A stretch of DNA of 64,000 nucleotides from Paeniglutamicibacter sp. Y32M11. Lineage in GTDB: Bacteria; Actinomycetota; Actinomycetes; Actinomycetales; Micrococcaceae. The notes below the pieces were generated by a model that searched no databases, was not told where the DNA came from, and was given only the letters and a program-made list of their open reading frames with translations. Every line of letters starts with the position of its first letter. The stretch's first letter is position 1. Positions 16,059 through 24,818 of this stretch are shown here, in pieces. Made by a program: the position numbers and the translations under genes. The stretch is from NCBI RefSeq assembly GCF_019285735.1, contig NZ_CP079107.1, forward strand, positions 124,001 to 188,000, in the 5' to 3' direction.

Positions 16059-16880
16059 ATGAAAAAGAACCCCATTACCTCCAGTGTCATTGGTCCCAAC
16101 GGCAAACCCGCTCCTGGGCTTCAGGGTGCCATTATGAAGGCAGTCAGCGTTCAGCGGCCCCTGGTTCTGGCCTACCTGCGCCGCTTACGCCGCAAAAACC
16201 CCACCTTCACCGCCGCTGAACTCGCCAAGATCGTTGAACGGGACTACCTGCTCACCATCACCGGGTCCGGAGCTGCCGTGGGTGCCACGGCAGCTATTCC
16301 AGGTGTCGGAACCGTAGCTGCGTTGGGCTTCTCCGCCGCCGCAACCGTCGGTTTCCTCGAAGCGAGTGCACTCTATGCTCAAGCGCTCGCCGAGTTGCAC
16401 GGGATTACGACCGAAGATCCAGATAAATCACGGCTGCTGGTCATGGCCATTCTCATGGGTGATGAGGGAAGCTCGATGATTTCTGCGCTAACCCATCAGG
16501 TCGCGGGTCGTGGTTCAGGCCCCGTCAAGGGGTGGGCAGCGATGTTTGGGGCCAACAAACAGTCCAGCCTATGGACGACCATGCAAGGCACCATGCAGCG
16601 GACCTTCATGAAGAAGATGCTCGCCACGCAGGGGGCCTCGATGTTCGGTCGGCTGGTTCCCTTCGGAATCGGAGCTGCGGTAGGTGGCTTCGGCAACCGA
16701 TTCCTGGGCAAGAAGGTAGTTGAAGCCGCGGGGTTGGCCTTTGGCAGCATGCCCACCAGCATCCCCGGGCTATTAGCCGGAGAGTTGGAAGCGGGAACAG
16801 CGCTCGCCGAGGTTGAGGCAGACATCGAAGCAGAGCGCAGCCGCCGCGCGAGCAGCCTCGGGACCGGCGAAGAGCGCTAA
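16059..16880 (+). CDS. Hypothetical protein with glycine/alanine-rich hydrophobic segments
   Basis: 273 residues, not recognised. A basic N-terminus (VLAYLRRLRRKNPTF) is followed by a Gly/Ala-rich hydrophobic hairpin (SGAAVGATAAIPGVGTVAAL, about 70-95), a helical middle with several Met, and a second Gly-rich stretch (LVPFGIGAAVGGFGNRFLG, about 205-225). Two glycine-zipper-like hairpins suggest membrane association, somewhat like EcsC-type proteins, but I cannot assign it. Its stop overlaps the convergent DUF445 stop by 4 bp. Confidence 0.6.
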   Translation: MKKNPITSSVIGPNGKPAPGLQGAIMKAVSVQRPLVLAYLRRLRRKNPTFTAAELAKIVERDYLLTITGSGAAVGATAAIPGVGTVAALGFSAAATVGFLEASALYAQALAELHGITTEDPDKSRLLVMAILMGDEGSSMISALTHQVAGRGSGPVKGWAAMFGANKQSSLWTTMQGTMQRTFMKKMLATQGASMFGRLVPFGIGAAVGGFGNRFLGKKVVEAAGLAFGSMPTSIPGLLAGELEAGTALAEVEADIEAERSRRASSLGTGEER

Positions 16881-18148
16881 CGCAGTAGCGCGTTGGCCAG
16901 GCTGAAAATTACCAGGCCGGCCAGGGAGCCGACGACCGTACCGTTGATGCGGATGAACTGAAGGTCTCGGCCCACCTGCAACTCGATCTTTTCGCTGGTT
17001 TCCTTTCCGTCCCAACGTGCAACGGTGTCGGTGATCAGCGACGTGATCTGCCCCCGGTAGTTCTCCACGACGTAGCCCACCGCGTTGAGCGCCCAGATAT
17101 TGACCTTGAGGGCCAGGTGCTCATCGTCGTGCAATCGCGAGCCAAAGTCGCGGATGGCGGCAATCAACGAACGGCGAAGCTCAGACTCGGGGTTCTCCAT
17201 GGCGTCAACGAGTGCTGCCTTGATCGAGGACCAGCTGGTCGCGGCCAACTCGCGCAGTTGGGCGTCGCCCAACAATGAGTGTTTGAGTGCCTCGACCCGC
17301 TCGATCATTTCTTCATCCGATTGCATGTCCGTGGCGAACTTTTCCAGCCACGTATCGATGCTCAGGCGCAGAGAATGCTCGGGATCGTTGCGGACTCCTT
17401 GGACGAACTTCTGGGATTCCCGATAAAGCTTTTCGCCCAACAAGGTATCAACCACGGAGGGAACCCACGAGGGGGAGCGCTCGGATACCAAGGAAACGAT
17501 CATGGATCGGTTGGCGGTTACCCATTGCTCGGCCCGTTCGGCCAAAAGGTCCACCGCAGGTTTGTGATGCCCGTCGATGATGACCCGCTGCATGATCCGA
17601 CCCAACGTTGATGACCACTCGGGTGCGAGCATGTGCTTTTTGGCCAGCGACTCCAGAAGGGCCAATACGTCACGATCATCGAGTACCTCAAGCACGGCTC
17701 CCACGGCTGTAGCAACCTCCTGGGCGACCCGGGTGGCTGAATCCTCCTTGGCTAGCCATCCTCCGGCGCTACGGGCGACATCAAATTGCTGAAGCTTCGT
17801 CTCGATCACGTCGCGGGAAAGGAAATTCTCCTGAACAAACTGTCCCAGGCTCTCGCCAATCTGGTCCTTCTTCCGCGGGATGATCGCGGTATGCGGGATT
17901 TTTAGGCCTATCGGGTGCTTAAAGAGTGCCGTCACCGCAAACCAGTCGGCCAGTGCGCCCACCATGCCGCCCTCGGCCGCGGCACGCACATACTCCAGCC
18001 ACGGATAACGCCCCTGCAGGGCGAAAGCCACGGCGAAGATCACGGCCATGATGATCAAAAGGCCCGTGGCAAGGCGTTTCATCTTTCGCAGGGCGACTGC
18101 CTTGGCTGCGTCGTTGACAGCGGCCAAGCCGAATCCGGATGACGTCAT
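16877..18148 (-). CDS. DUF445 domain-containing membrane protein
   Basis: 423 residues of the DUF445/YheB-YjiN family. Diagnostic is the N-terminal GGMVGALADWFAVTALFKHPIG segment, with a hydrophobic segment before it (LLIIMAVIFAVAFALQG) and another at the extreme C-terminus (VGSLAGLVIFSLANALL). The long middle is helical with repeated coiled-coil-like character. The topology suggests anchors at both ends with a large soluble domain. Function is unknown in the family. Confidence 0.85.
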   Translation of the reverse strand: MTSSGFGLAAVNDAAKAVALRKMKRLATGLLIIMAVIFAVAFALQGRYPWLEYVRAAAEGGMVGALADWFAVTALFKHPIGLKIPHTAIIPRKKDQIGESLGQFVQENFLSRDVIETKLQQFDVARSAGGWLAKEDSATRVAQEVATAVGAVLEVLDDRDVLALLESLAKKHMLAPEWSSTLGRIMQRVIIDGHHKPAVDLLAERAEQWVTANRSMIVSLVSERSPSWVPSVVDTLLGEKLYRESQKFVQGVRNDPEHSLRLSIDTWLEKFATDMQSDEEMIERVEALKHSLLGDAQLRELAATSWSSIKAALVDAMENPESELRRSLIAAIRDFGSRLHDDEHLALKVNIWALNAVGYVVENYRGQITSLITDTVARWDGKETSEKIELQVGRDLQFIRINGTVVGSLAGLVIFSLANALLR

Positions 18149-18264
18149 GGGTAGTGGCTCCCTCTGCCTGGACGGCGTGATCGGACAGGATTCAACGATA
18201 GTTCACCATCGAGTTGGCGCGGCACACGGCGCGGGAGCTAGCGGCCAGCGGTAGCGTAAAAGGC

Positions 18265-19125
18265 ATGCGAACCCTTGTTTACGCCCACCGCGGATCATCG
18301 AAGGCCTATGCAGAAAACACCCGTGCCGCCTACCAACAGGCACTTGCTGACGGTGCCGATGGCATCGAATGCGATATTCACCTGAGCTCCGATGGCTTTG
18401 TGGTGTGCCATCACGACCCGACTGTTGATCGGACCTCGAACTCCAGTGGAAAAGTCGGCGAAAAGACTCTCGCGGAACTGCGAGCGATGGATTTTTCCTC
18501 GTGGAAGAACTCGGAGATTCCCGCCACCTACGGTTCAATTCATGAGCAGTTGGTGACCCTCGGTGAACTTGTCGGGCTACTGCGGGCGGCGGAGCGCTCG
18601 GTGGGGCTGGCTGTTGAGATTAAGCACCCGAGTCCCTTCGGCCGTGGGCTGGAGGACGCCATGTTGTTGGAGCTTGAAGCACTGGGTTGGGATGCGAAGA
18701 CCTCCATGGTGGGAGAGGTCTACATTTCATTTATGAGTTTTGACCCAGACTCGGTGCGATACCTGATGGAAAGAATTTCTCCCCAACACCTTTGCCAGTT
18801 GGTTACCGAGGTTGATGAGGATTGGATCGAGGAGCTGATCAAGGCGGGTGACAAAGACAGGGCGGCGGTGGCCGAGGTGCTGGCACAGGCCATGACCGAC
18901 GGTGTTGAACTTCTTAATTCCGGGGCCCCACAACTGGCTGGCCCGGGAATTGCCTACGTGCGTAAATACCCGGAGGTGACCGGACAATGGCTGGAACGCG
19001 GTGCGACCTTCCGTGTGTGGACAGTGGATGAGCCCAGCGACGCCAGCTATCTTGTGGGGCTCGGAGTCACCCAGATCACCAGCAATGTTCCCGCACTCAT
19101 CAAAAAACACCTCGGGCTCGCCTAG
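18265..19125 (+). CDS. Glycerophosphodiester phosphodiesterase
   Basis: 286-residue GDPD TIM barrel, expected to hydrolyse glycerophosphodiesters to glycerol-3-phosphate. Catalytic and metal motifs: HRGSSKAYAENT near the N-terminus (His-Arg-Gly and Glu-Asn-Thr), GIECDIHLSSDG (Glu and Asp), VCHHDPTVDRTS (second catalytic His), VEIKHP, and the C-terminal FRVWTVDEPSD typical of the family. No signal peptide, so cytoplasmic. The ATG at 18265 fits the start of homology; an upstream in-frame ATG at 18214 would add 17 residues. Confidence 0.9.
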   Translation: MRTLVYAHRGSSKAYAENTRAAYQQALADGADGIECDIHLSSDGFVVCHHDPTVDRTSNSSGKVGEKTLAELRAMDFSSWKNSEIPATYGSIHEQLVTLGELVGLLRAAERSVGLAVEIKHPSPFGRGLEDAMLLELEALGWDAKTSMVGEVYISFMSFDPDSVRYLMERISPQHLCQLVTEVDEDWIEELIKAGDKDRAAVAEVLAQAMTDGVELLNSGAPQLAGPGIAYVRKYPEVTGQWLERGATFRVWTVDEPSDASYLVGLGVTQITSNVPALIKKHLGLA

Positions 19126-19180
19126 TCGCGATCCAACGGCTCGGGCGGCTGTGCCCAAACCAAAGGCATAGACTTTTCGC

Positions 19181-19852
19181 GTGAAACAACTGAACGCATA
19201 TTTTTCCGACACGTACCTCTTCGCAACAGCAGCCACTGTCATCGCCGCGGGCAAAGACGACGCCGGTGAATCCTGGATCGCCGTGAGTCCAAACATCTTC
19301 CACCCTCGTGGTGGCGGTCAGCTCGAAGACAGCGGAACCGTGGAGGATCGCGAGGTCACCGTGAGCCGCCAAGACTCAGGCCTCGTAGTGCTCAGCGGCG
19401 CCGGCACGTACACCGTGGGAACCGTGGTGAATACCGCGATAGACCCCGAAAAGCGCCTGCTGCACGCGGCGCTACACACCGCAGGACACCTGATTGGATT
19501 CATCGGGGAGCAGCGTGGCTGGGAGCACAGTGGTCACAGCCACTTCCCGGGGCAAGCTCGGCTGGATTTTGACCCCGCCTCGGTGCCCGAGGACTTGAGT
19601 GTTCCCGAATCCCGAGGCACCCTCATCGCCGAGCTCCAAGATCGATTTGTCACCCTGGTCGGTACCAGGGCGGCGGTGACCAGCAGCCTTGATGAGGCGG
19701 GAATCCGCACGGTGGTCATCAACGGGGTTAATGCCGAGCCCTGCGGTGGTACCCACGTCAGCGATCTGGGGGTACTGCAGGACGTCCGGATCATGGAGGC
19801 CAAGATCAAACGCGGCACTCTCAAGGTTCGCTACGAGGCATCCCACGCATAA
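19181..19852 (+). CDS. AlaX-like alanyl-tRNA editing domain protein
   Basis: 223 residues resembling the free-standing editing domain of alanyl-tRNA synthetase, which hydrolyses mischarged Ser-tRNA(Ala) or Gly-tRNA(Ala). The zinc ligands fit H99-x3-H103 (HTAGH) and C188-x3-H192 (CGGTH). The N-terminal [16 protein letters not shown] is the conserved motif before the editing core. The start is GTG. It stands alone between GDPD and azlCD, so it is a trans-editing factor rather than part of AlaRS. Confidence 0.85.
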   Translation: MKQLNAYFSDTYLFATAATVIAAGKDDAGESWIAVSPNIFHPRGGGQLEDSGTVEDREVTVSRQDSGLVVLSGAGTYTVGTVVNTAIDPEKRLLHAALHTAGHLIGFIGEQRGWEHSGHSHFPGQARLDFDPASVPEDLSVPESRGTLIAELQDRFVTLVGTRAAVTSSLDEAGIRTVVINGVNAEPCGGTHVSDLGVLQDVRIMEAKIKRGTLKVRYEASHA

Positions 19853-19871
19853 AATCGCCGAACTCACCCCG

Positions 19872-19903
19872 GCCCGGGACCAGCGCTTGTCCTGAGCCCG
19901 GGC
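19872..19903 (+). terminator. GC-rich hairpin after the AlaX-like gene
   Basis: 7-bp stem GCCCGGG/CCCGGGC without a T-tract, 20 bp after the stop and just before azlC. Weak. Confidence 0.3.
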
Positions 19904-19909
19904 GGATCA

Positions 19910-20653
19910 ATGACTAGGCTAGAGATCGTGCCATCAACATTTTTTACCCCCGCAACCAAGATCGGCCTATCCATCTCGGTTGCCACTGGGCTGTACGCCA
20001 TCTCCTATGGGGCGCTCGGTGTTGCAGCTGGCCTGAACGTATGGCAGATCGCCGCGCTGAGTCTGCTGATGTTCACCGGCGGCTCTCAATTCGCCTTCAT
20101 CGGAGTTATCGCGGGAGGCGGAAGCCCGGGGGCAGCTTTTGGCGCGGCAACTCTCTTGGGCGTCAGAAATGCCGTTTATGGCATGCAGGTCAAATCCATG
20201 ATCAGGCCACGAGGTTTAAAGAAACTACTGGCGGTTCAACTCACTATCGATGAATCCACCGCCACGGCCGCCGGACAAGGTGAACCCGCGGAGCAAAAGC
20301 GTGGTTTCTGGGTAGCTGGCATGGGTGTATACATATTGTGGAATATCTTTACTATTGTCGGCGCGCTCCTAGGTGACGCCATGGGGGATCCGAAAACCTG
20401 GGGTCTTGACGGCGCTGCCGTCGCAGCATTCTTGGGCCTGCTGTGGCCCCGCTTGAAATCGTCGGAGCCAATCGCCGTCGCCTCGGTGTGTGCCTTGGTC
20501 ACGGTCCTGGCCGTCCCATTGGTGCCGCCGGGCGTGCCGATCCTTGTTGCTGCGATCGTGGCCGGCGTGTGGGGGTACTTCGGACGCGGTCCCTCCGACG
20601 AAGGACTCGAACCGGACGTCAAACCGCGCGGCACTCGAGGGGAAATCGCATGA
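19910..20653 (+). CDS. azlC: AzlC-family amino-acid exporter subunit
   Basis: 247 residues, large subunit of the AzlCD/YgaZH branched-chain amino-acid exporter. Typical motifs: SYGALGVAAGLNVWQIAALS, LLMFTGGSQFAFIGVI and GVRNAVYGMQVK, with about six or seven membrane segments. Either ATG 19910 or GTG 19928 could be the start. The stop overlaps the azlD ATG in an ATGA arrangement, so the two are translationally coupled. The family exports leucine, isoleucine, valine or methionine; specificity here is unknown. Confidence 0.88.
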   Translation: MTRLEIVPSTFFTPATKIGLSISVATGLYAISYGALGVAAGLNVWQIAALSLLMFTGGSQFAFIGVIAGGGSPGAAFGAATLLGVRNAVYGMQVKSMIRPRGLKKLLAVQLTIDESTATAAGQGEPAEQKRGFWVAGMGVYILWNIFTIVGALLGDAMGDPKTWGLDGAAVAAFLGLLWPRLKSSEPIAVASVCALVTVLAVPLVPPGVPILVAAIVAGVWGYFGRGPSDEGLEPDVKPRGTRGEIA

Positions 20654-20964
20654 GTGGGCTCTGGTGGTGGATTCTTGCCGGGTGCGCCGTGGCGTACGGA
20701 ACCAAACTTTTGGGCTATCTGGTTCCGGAACGGATTCTCGAAAACGAGCGAATGACCCGCGCTGCCGGAACCCTGACCATTGGGTTGCTGGCGTCATTGA
20801 CCCTCGTTAACACCGTGGCCACCGGGACCTCGGTGGTCTTTGACGCGCGGATCGCCGCACTGGTTGCTGCGGGAGTCGCCCTGCTGCTGCGGGCTCCGTT
20901 CCTTGTGGTCGTCATGGTGGGTGCCGGAGCTGCTGCCCTGTCGCGCTATCTGGGGTGGGGCTAA
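20650..20964 (+). CDS. azlD: AzlD-family small membrane subunit
   Basis: 104 residues, with three to four membrane segments (WWWILAGCAVAYGTKLLGYL, LTIGLLASLTLVNTVA, the Ala-rich IAALVAAGVALLLRAPFL and VVVMVGAGAAALSRYL). Partner of AzlC; the two together form the transporter. Four-base ATGA overlap with azlC. Confidence 0.87.
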   Translation: MSGLWWWILAGCAVAYGTKLLGYLVPERILENERMTRAAGTLTIGLLASLTLVNTVATGTSVVFDARIAALVAAGVALLLRAPFLVVVMVGAGAAALSRYLGWG

Positions 20965-21071
20965 AAAGCTCGGCTCTCTCGGGATGTCGAGCGGGGGATT
21001 AAGCGTAGTTCCATGACGTTTTGGTGACACGCGCGGGTGACATGTTGGTGCCACGGTGGCACAGTGGAAGC

Positions 21072-21377
21072 ATGATTGTTGCATTTTCGCTAGCGCCCAG
21101 TACCGACAACACCGACGGGTCGGTCCACAACGCGGTTGCCGCTGCGGTCAAGGTGGTCAGGGACTCCGGACTACCCCATTCCACCACGTCAATGTTCACC
21201 GAAATTGAGGGCGAATGGGATGAGGTAATGGATGTCGTCAAGCGCGCGACCGAGGCCGTGTCCGCCTATGGATCCAGGGTTTCACTGGTTCTCAAGGCCG
21301 ATATCCGCCCGGGCTACACCGGCGAATTACGCGGAAAAATTGACCGTCTAGAAAAGGCCATCAGCGAGCAGGAGTGA
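21072..21377 (+). CDS. MTH1187-family thiamine-binding-type protein
   Basis: 101 residues with the MTH1187/YkoF-like ferredoxin fold signature: MIVAFSLAP at the start, HSTTSMFTEIEGEWDEVMDV in the middle and RVSLVLKADIRPGY towards the end. Related proteins bind thiamine or its pyrimidine. No thiamine transporter is adjacent. GTGGAAG precedes the ATG at 21072. The stop overlaps the ribosome-binding region of the methyltransferase gene, so they are likely co-expressed. Confidence 0.8.
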   Translation: MIVAFSLAPSTDNTDGSVHNAVAAAVKVVRDSGLPHSTTSMFTEIEGEWDEVMDVVKRATEAVSAYGSRVSLVLKADIRPGYTGELRGKIDRLEKAISEQE

Positions 21378-21379
21378 TC

Positions 21380-22072
21380 ATGATGGAGCCCCCAACCGAA
21401 CCGGTAACCCCGACCGACATCGACGCCTATTTAGTCGCAAAGCTGCTAGAACCGGATCCCGCCATGGCAGCCGCCCGGGAACTCGCAGAGCGAGAAGGTC
21501 TGCCACATATCGAAGTCAGCGAACTGCAGGGTAAGTTCCTGATGCTCCTGGCGCAGATGTCTGGCGCCAAACGAGTGCTGGAAATCGGAACCTTGGGCGG
21601 GTACTCCACGACCTGGCTGGCCCGCGGTGTTGGCGCAGATGGGCACGTGACCACGTGCGAGTTCGAACCGCTACACGCGCGGGTGGCCGCGGATAATCTG
21701 AAAGCCTGTGGGGTGGGGGATCGCGTTGATATTCGTATCGGCGCGGCCCGGCAGACACTCGACGCGATGTTGGCCGAGGATTGCGAACCGTTCGACCTGA
21801 TCTTCATCGACGCGGACAAGGAAAACAATCCACACTACATAAACTCCGCCATTATGCTCGGCCGTCCCGGAACTGTGCTGGTGGTCGACAATGTGGTGCG
21901 GTCCGGCGCGGTGCTGCATGTTGGTGACGCGCTGAGCGATGCCGGACGATTGATCAACGGAGTGCGCGCCGGAATTGATCGCCTAGCGGCGGACCCGCGC
22001 GTGGACGCCACGGCGCTTCAAACGGTGGGGGCCAAGGGCTGGGACGGGTTTGCCCTCGCTTTGGTGCGTTAA
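21380..22072 (+). CDS. Class I O-methyltransferase (caffeoyl-CoA OMT family)
   Basis: 230 residues, SAM-dependent O-methyltransferase (PF01596). Motif I is VLEIGTLGGYSTTWLAR, with the acidic ribose-binding residue in HVTTCEFEP, and the metal-binding DLIFIDADKENN and VVDNVVRSG segments place it in the divalent-cation-dependent catechol/caffeoyl-CoA group. The ATG at 21380 has AGGAG 5 bp upstream (8 bp for the ATG at 21383). The acceptor substrate is unknown. Confidence 0.85.
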   Translation: MMEPPTEPVTPTDIDAYLVAKLLEPDPAMAAARELAEREGLPHIEVSELQGKFLMLLAQMSGAKRVLEIGTLGGYSTTWLARGVGADGHVTTCEFEPLHARVAADNLKACGVGDRVDIRIGAARQTLDAMLAEDCEPFDLIFIDADKENNPHYINSAIMLGRPGTVLVVDNVVRSGAVLHVGDALSDAGRLINGVRAGIDRLAADPRVDATALQTVGAKGWDGFALALVR

Positions 22073-22144
22073 GACACGCGGATCGGGCGGGAGCTTCATC
22101 ACCGTTTTCGTCCGCAGGGTACACCAGCACATAGGCTTGCCCCT

Positions 22145-22666
22145 GTGACTACAGAGCCCTACGCCATCCGCCTCGCTACGCCCGAAGATATCCCCGCAGC
22201 ATTGGAGATGAAGCTTCGCGCCTGGGAAGAGACCTATTCCGACCAGCGTCCGGCCTCCTTCTTCGAGAATGCTCGTGCCTCGCTGGAGAAACAAGCCGAC
22301 TGGTGGACCCGTGGTTTAGCCCAGGGTGCCGAACTGTGGATTGCTTCCACCGCTGACGGTGAGGTGGTCGGTGTTGCAGGGGGCGGACCCGCCTCCGACG
22401 ACGATGCAGATACGGGTATCGGCATCGAACTGCAGCTGCTCTACGTGCTGGCGCTAGCCCACGGCACGGGCCTCGGCGCGCGACTTCTGGAAACGGTACT
22501 CGGCCAACGCGACGCTGTGCTCTGGGTATTGGAGAACAACCCGCGCGCCCAAGCTTTCTATGCCAAGCAGGGCTTCGTGGCCGACGGCCGCGTTGAGGCC
22601 CTGCTGGATGACTGGGCAGGGCTCAACGAGGTCCGGATGGTTCGGCGCGGTGGCACTCGTGGCTAA
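22145..22666 (+). CDS. GNAT-family N-acetyltransferase
   Basis: 173 residues with GNAT order: YAIRLATPEDIPAALEMKLR at the N-terminus, WIASTADGEVVGVAGGG as strands 2-4, ELQLLYVLALAHGTGLGARL as acetyl-CoA binding motif A, and VLENNPRAQAFYAKQGFV as motif B. GTG start. The end overlaps the start of the next gene, indicating coupling. Substrate unknown. Confidence 0.87.
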   Translation: MTTEPYAIRLATPEDIPAALEMKLRAWEETYSDQRPASFFENARASLEKQADWWTRGLAQGAELWIASTADGEVVGVAGGGPASDDDADTGIGIELQLLYVLALAHGTGLGARLLETVLGQRDAVLWVLENNPRAQAFYAKQGFVADGRVEALLDDWAGLNEVRMVRRGGTRG

Positions 22667-23537
22667 GGGCAAGAACAAGCGGACCAAGAACAATGCCGCG
22701 GTTCTTGTCGATGCCCCCGCGGCACCTGAAGACGGCCCGCTCGAAGGCATTTACCCCATCGACACCGGCACAGCCGAACTGGAACGCGACCCCTATTCGC
22801 CCACCGGGTGGTTACTGCGGATCAACGATGTGCCCTCCTCCCATGTGGACCTGGCAGCGCCGGGACACCTCGATTTCGAGTACATGCGCTGGATCGCCGC
22901 ACTCATCCGCTCTCGCTTCAACCCGGGGCAGATTGAATCTCAGGGCTATAAGCTCCGTGCCCTACATCTGGGCGGTGGGGCTTGCTCCATGGCTCGCTGG
23001 GCCGACGACACGTACCCCAACGCCCGGCAGCTGGTGGTGGAGCTCGACGGCAAGCTCGCCGCCTTGGTACGGGCCTGGTTTGACCTGCCGCGTGCGCCAT
23101 TGCTGCGGATCCGGGTGGGTGAAGCCGGCGAGGTATTGGGCACGCTCACCGAGGCCACCCGCGATCTGATCATCCGTGACGTTTTTGCCGGCGACCAGAC
23201 ACCCAAGGACCTGACCACGCTGGCCTTCACCGCCCAGGCGGCCCGAGTGCTGGATACCGATGGCCTGTACATCGTGAACTGCGGGGACACTCCCGCGCTG
23301 GAAAACGCCCGCCGCGAGGCAGCCACCATCGGTACGGTCTTTAAATACGTGGCCATCGTCGCGGACCCGACCATGCTCAAGGGCAGGCGCCACGGCAACG
23401 TGATCATTGCCGGCTCCAACGCACCGATCCCGGCCGGTGCCGTATTCATCCGCGAACTGCTCGGTGGTGGGGTTCCGGCACAACACTGGGATGACACCAC
23501 GGTGCGCGCCTTCGCGCGCCACACCGTCGCCAGCTAG
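22659..23537 (+). CDS. Spermidine synthase-like methyltransferase-fold protein
   Basis: 292 residues with the spermidine-synthase/class-I fold: ALHLGGGACSMARW in place of the nucleotide-binding GGGEG motif, LVVELDGKLAALVR (acidic residue after strand 2) and DLIIRDVFAGDQTP where polyamine synthases have D-x-x-x-x-D. Motif I is atypical and the aspartates for polyamine binding are not evident, so true spermidine synthesis is doubtful. GTG at 22659 gives a short basic leader; GTG 22650 is possible. Overlaps the GNAT gene. Confidence 0.72.
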   Translation: MAKGKNKRTKNNAAVLVDAPAAPEDGPLEGIYPIDTGTAELERDPYSPTGWLLRINDVPSSHVDLAAPGHLDFEYMRWIAALIRSRFNPGQIESQGYKLRALHLGGGACSMARWADDTYPNARQLVVELDGKLAALVRAWFDLPRAPLLRIRVGEAGEVLGTLTEATRDLIIRDVFAGDQTPKDLTTLAFTAQAARVLDTDGLYIVNCGDTPALENARREAATIGTVFKYVAIVADPTMLKGRRHGNVIIAGSNAPIPAGAVFIRELLGGGVPAQHWDDTTVRAFARHTVAS

Positions 23538-23595
23538 CCAGCTACCCACCCCCCCGCACCTCACCACCACGTCGAGCAGGAGCTCCAGCGCCGTC

Positions 23596-24729
23596 ATGAA
23601 CACCCCCATCACAGTTTCCTGGAGCGTCGAGGGCCAGGAGCGCACCGCGCTTTGGTCCTCATCCAACAACGCGGCACCGCCCAAAAGCATCCTGCCGGTT
23701 GATGACACGTTGGGGGCCGACGACGCCTACAAGCTGGCCACCTCCGGCACCGGCATGCTGTTCACCGGGGATTACCACAATGCCCGACAACTGCTCAGCG
23801 CCATCTCACGCCGAATCCCGGACGGAGCCAAGGCCAAGCGCAAAACCGCACCGCTATCCACCGCTGAGCGCTTCTACAAGTACCGCCAGGCGCGCACACA
23901 CCGGGCTCGGATCCTTTCCATGCTGCTCGTGCCCCTCGGCGCCGGCCCTGCCGTGTCGCTGCGTCGGGCGCCAGATGTTACCGAGGCCTGGACCAACGCC
24001 TTCGGTCACCTTGAGTCCGATGCGGTGGTGCCGTTGCAGGAATTGCTTGGTGCCATCGGCGCTCAACAGTGGCGCTCCACCGGATTACACATCGCGGCGC
24101 TGGATGCCAAGATCCACCCGCATTACGGCACTTTCGCCCCGATTCGGGGGGAGTACCTGGAACTGGTCGCTCGAGCGGAGCTGCCCGGATTGGGGCTGGG
24201 CTTTGACATCGGCACCGGCACGGGCGTGCTGGCAGCGATTCTTGCCAAGCGTGGTGTGGAACGGGTGATCGGCACAGATTCGCAGGATCGCGCGATCGCC
24301 TGCGCCACGCAGACGTTCCAAACGCTGGGCCTTGAGGACAGGGCCGTGGCCATCAAACAGGACATGTTCCCCGAGGGTCGGGCGGATGTTGTGGTGTGTA
24401 ACCCACCGTGGTTGCCGGGCACCCCCGCCACACTCCTTGACTACGCGATCTATGACCCGAAGTCCGCGATGCTGCGAGCCTTCCTCAAATCCCTCCCCGA
24501 GCACTTGGTGCCCGGTGGCGAAGGCTGGCTGGTCATTTCCGATCTGGCCGAACGGCTGGGACTGCGCAGTCGCGACGAGCTGTTGGGGTGGATTCAAGCC
24601 GCTGGACTGGTGGTGCTGGGACGCGATGACACCGTCCCATCCCATGGCCGTGCCGTGGATGCCTCCGACCCGTTCCATGCTCAGCGTTCAGCCGAAGTAA
24701 CCTCGCTGTGGAGACTTGGCGTGAAGTAG
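23596..24729 (+). CDS. Class I SAM-dependent methyltransferase with NPPW motif
   Basis: 377 residues. An N-terminal domain of about 190 residues precedes a Rossmann methyltransferase core with GFDIGTGTGVLAAIL (motif I) and VVVCNPPWLPGTP (NPP[FYW] motif), typical of enzymes methylating the amide or amine nitrogen of Gln, Asn or nucleic-acid bases (PrmC/HemK, RsmC-like). I start at the ATG at 23596; the frame is open further upstream but reads through the previous gene's 3' end. Last gene of a GNAT-synthase-methyltransferase run. Confidence 0.8.
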   Translation: MNTPITVSWSVEGQERTALWSSSNNAAPPKSILPVDDTLGADDAYKLATSGTGMLFTGDYHNARQLLSAISRRIPDGAKAKRKTAPLSTAERFYKYRQARTHRARILSMLLVPLGAGPAVSLRRAPDVTEAWTNAFGHLESDAVVPLQELLGAIGAQQWRSTGLHIAALDAKIHPHYGTFAPIRGEYLELVARAELPGLGLGFDIGTGTGVLAAILAKRGVERVIGTDSQDRAIACATQTFQTLGLEDRAVAIKQDMFPEGRADVVVCNPPWLPGTPATLLDYAIYDPKSAMLRAFLKSLPEHLVPGGEGWLVISDLAERLGLRSRDELLGWIQAAGLVVLGRDDTVPSHGRAVDASDPFHAQRSAEVTSLWRLGVK

Positions 24730-24748
24730 CCAACGCATGCCACGAAAA

Positions 24749-24796
24749 ATGCTGCGGGCCGTGGGGAACTTTTGTTCCCCACGGCCCGCTGCATTT
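24749..24796. terminator. Terminator between convergent genes
   Basis: A 16-bp perfect stem (24754-24769 with 24774-24789) with a TTTT loop, extended by ATGC/GCAT across a T-T mismatch, followed by TTTG. Serves the methyltransferase gene and possibly the convergent NCS2 permease gene. Confidence 0.8.
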
Positions 24797-24818
24797 GTCC
24801 TGCGTTTGGGTGCTCTAA

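Noticed and set aside
22659-23537. True spermidine synthase (speE)
   Set aside because: The GGGEG nucleotide motif and the polyamine-binding aspartates are not preserved, and no speD or speH is nearby. Named only as spermidine-synthase-like.
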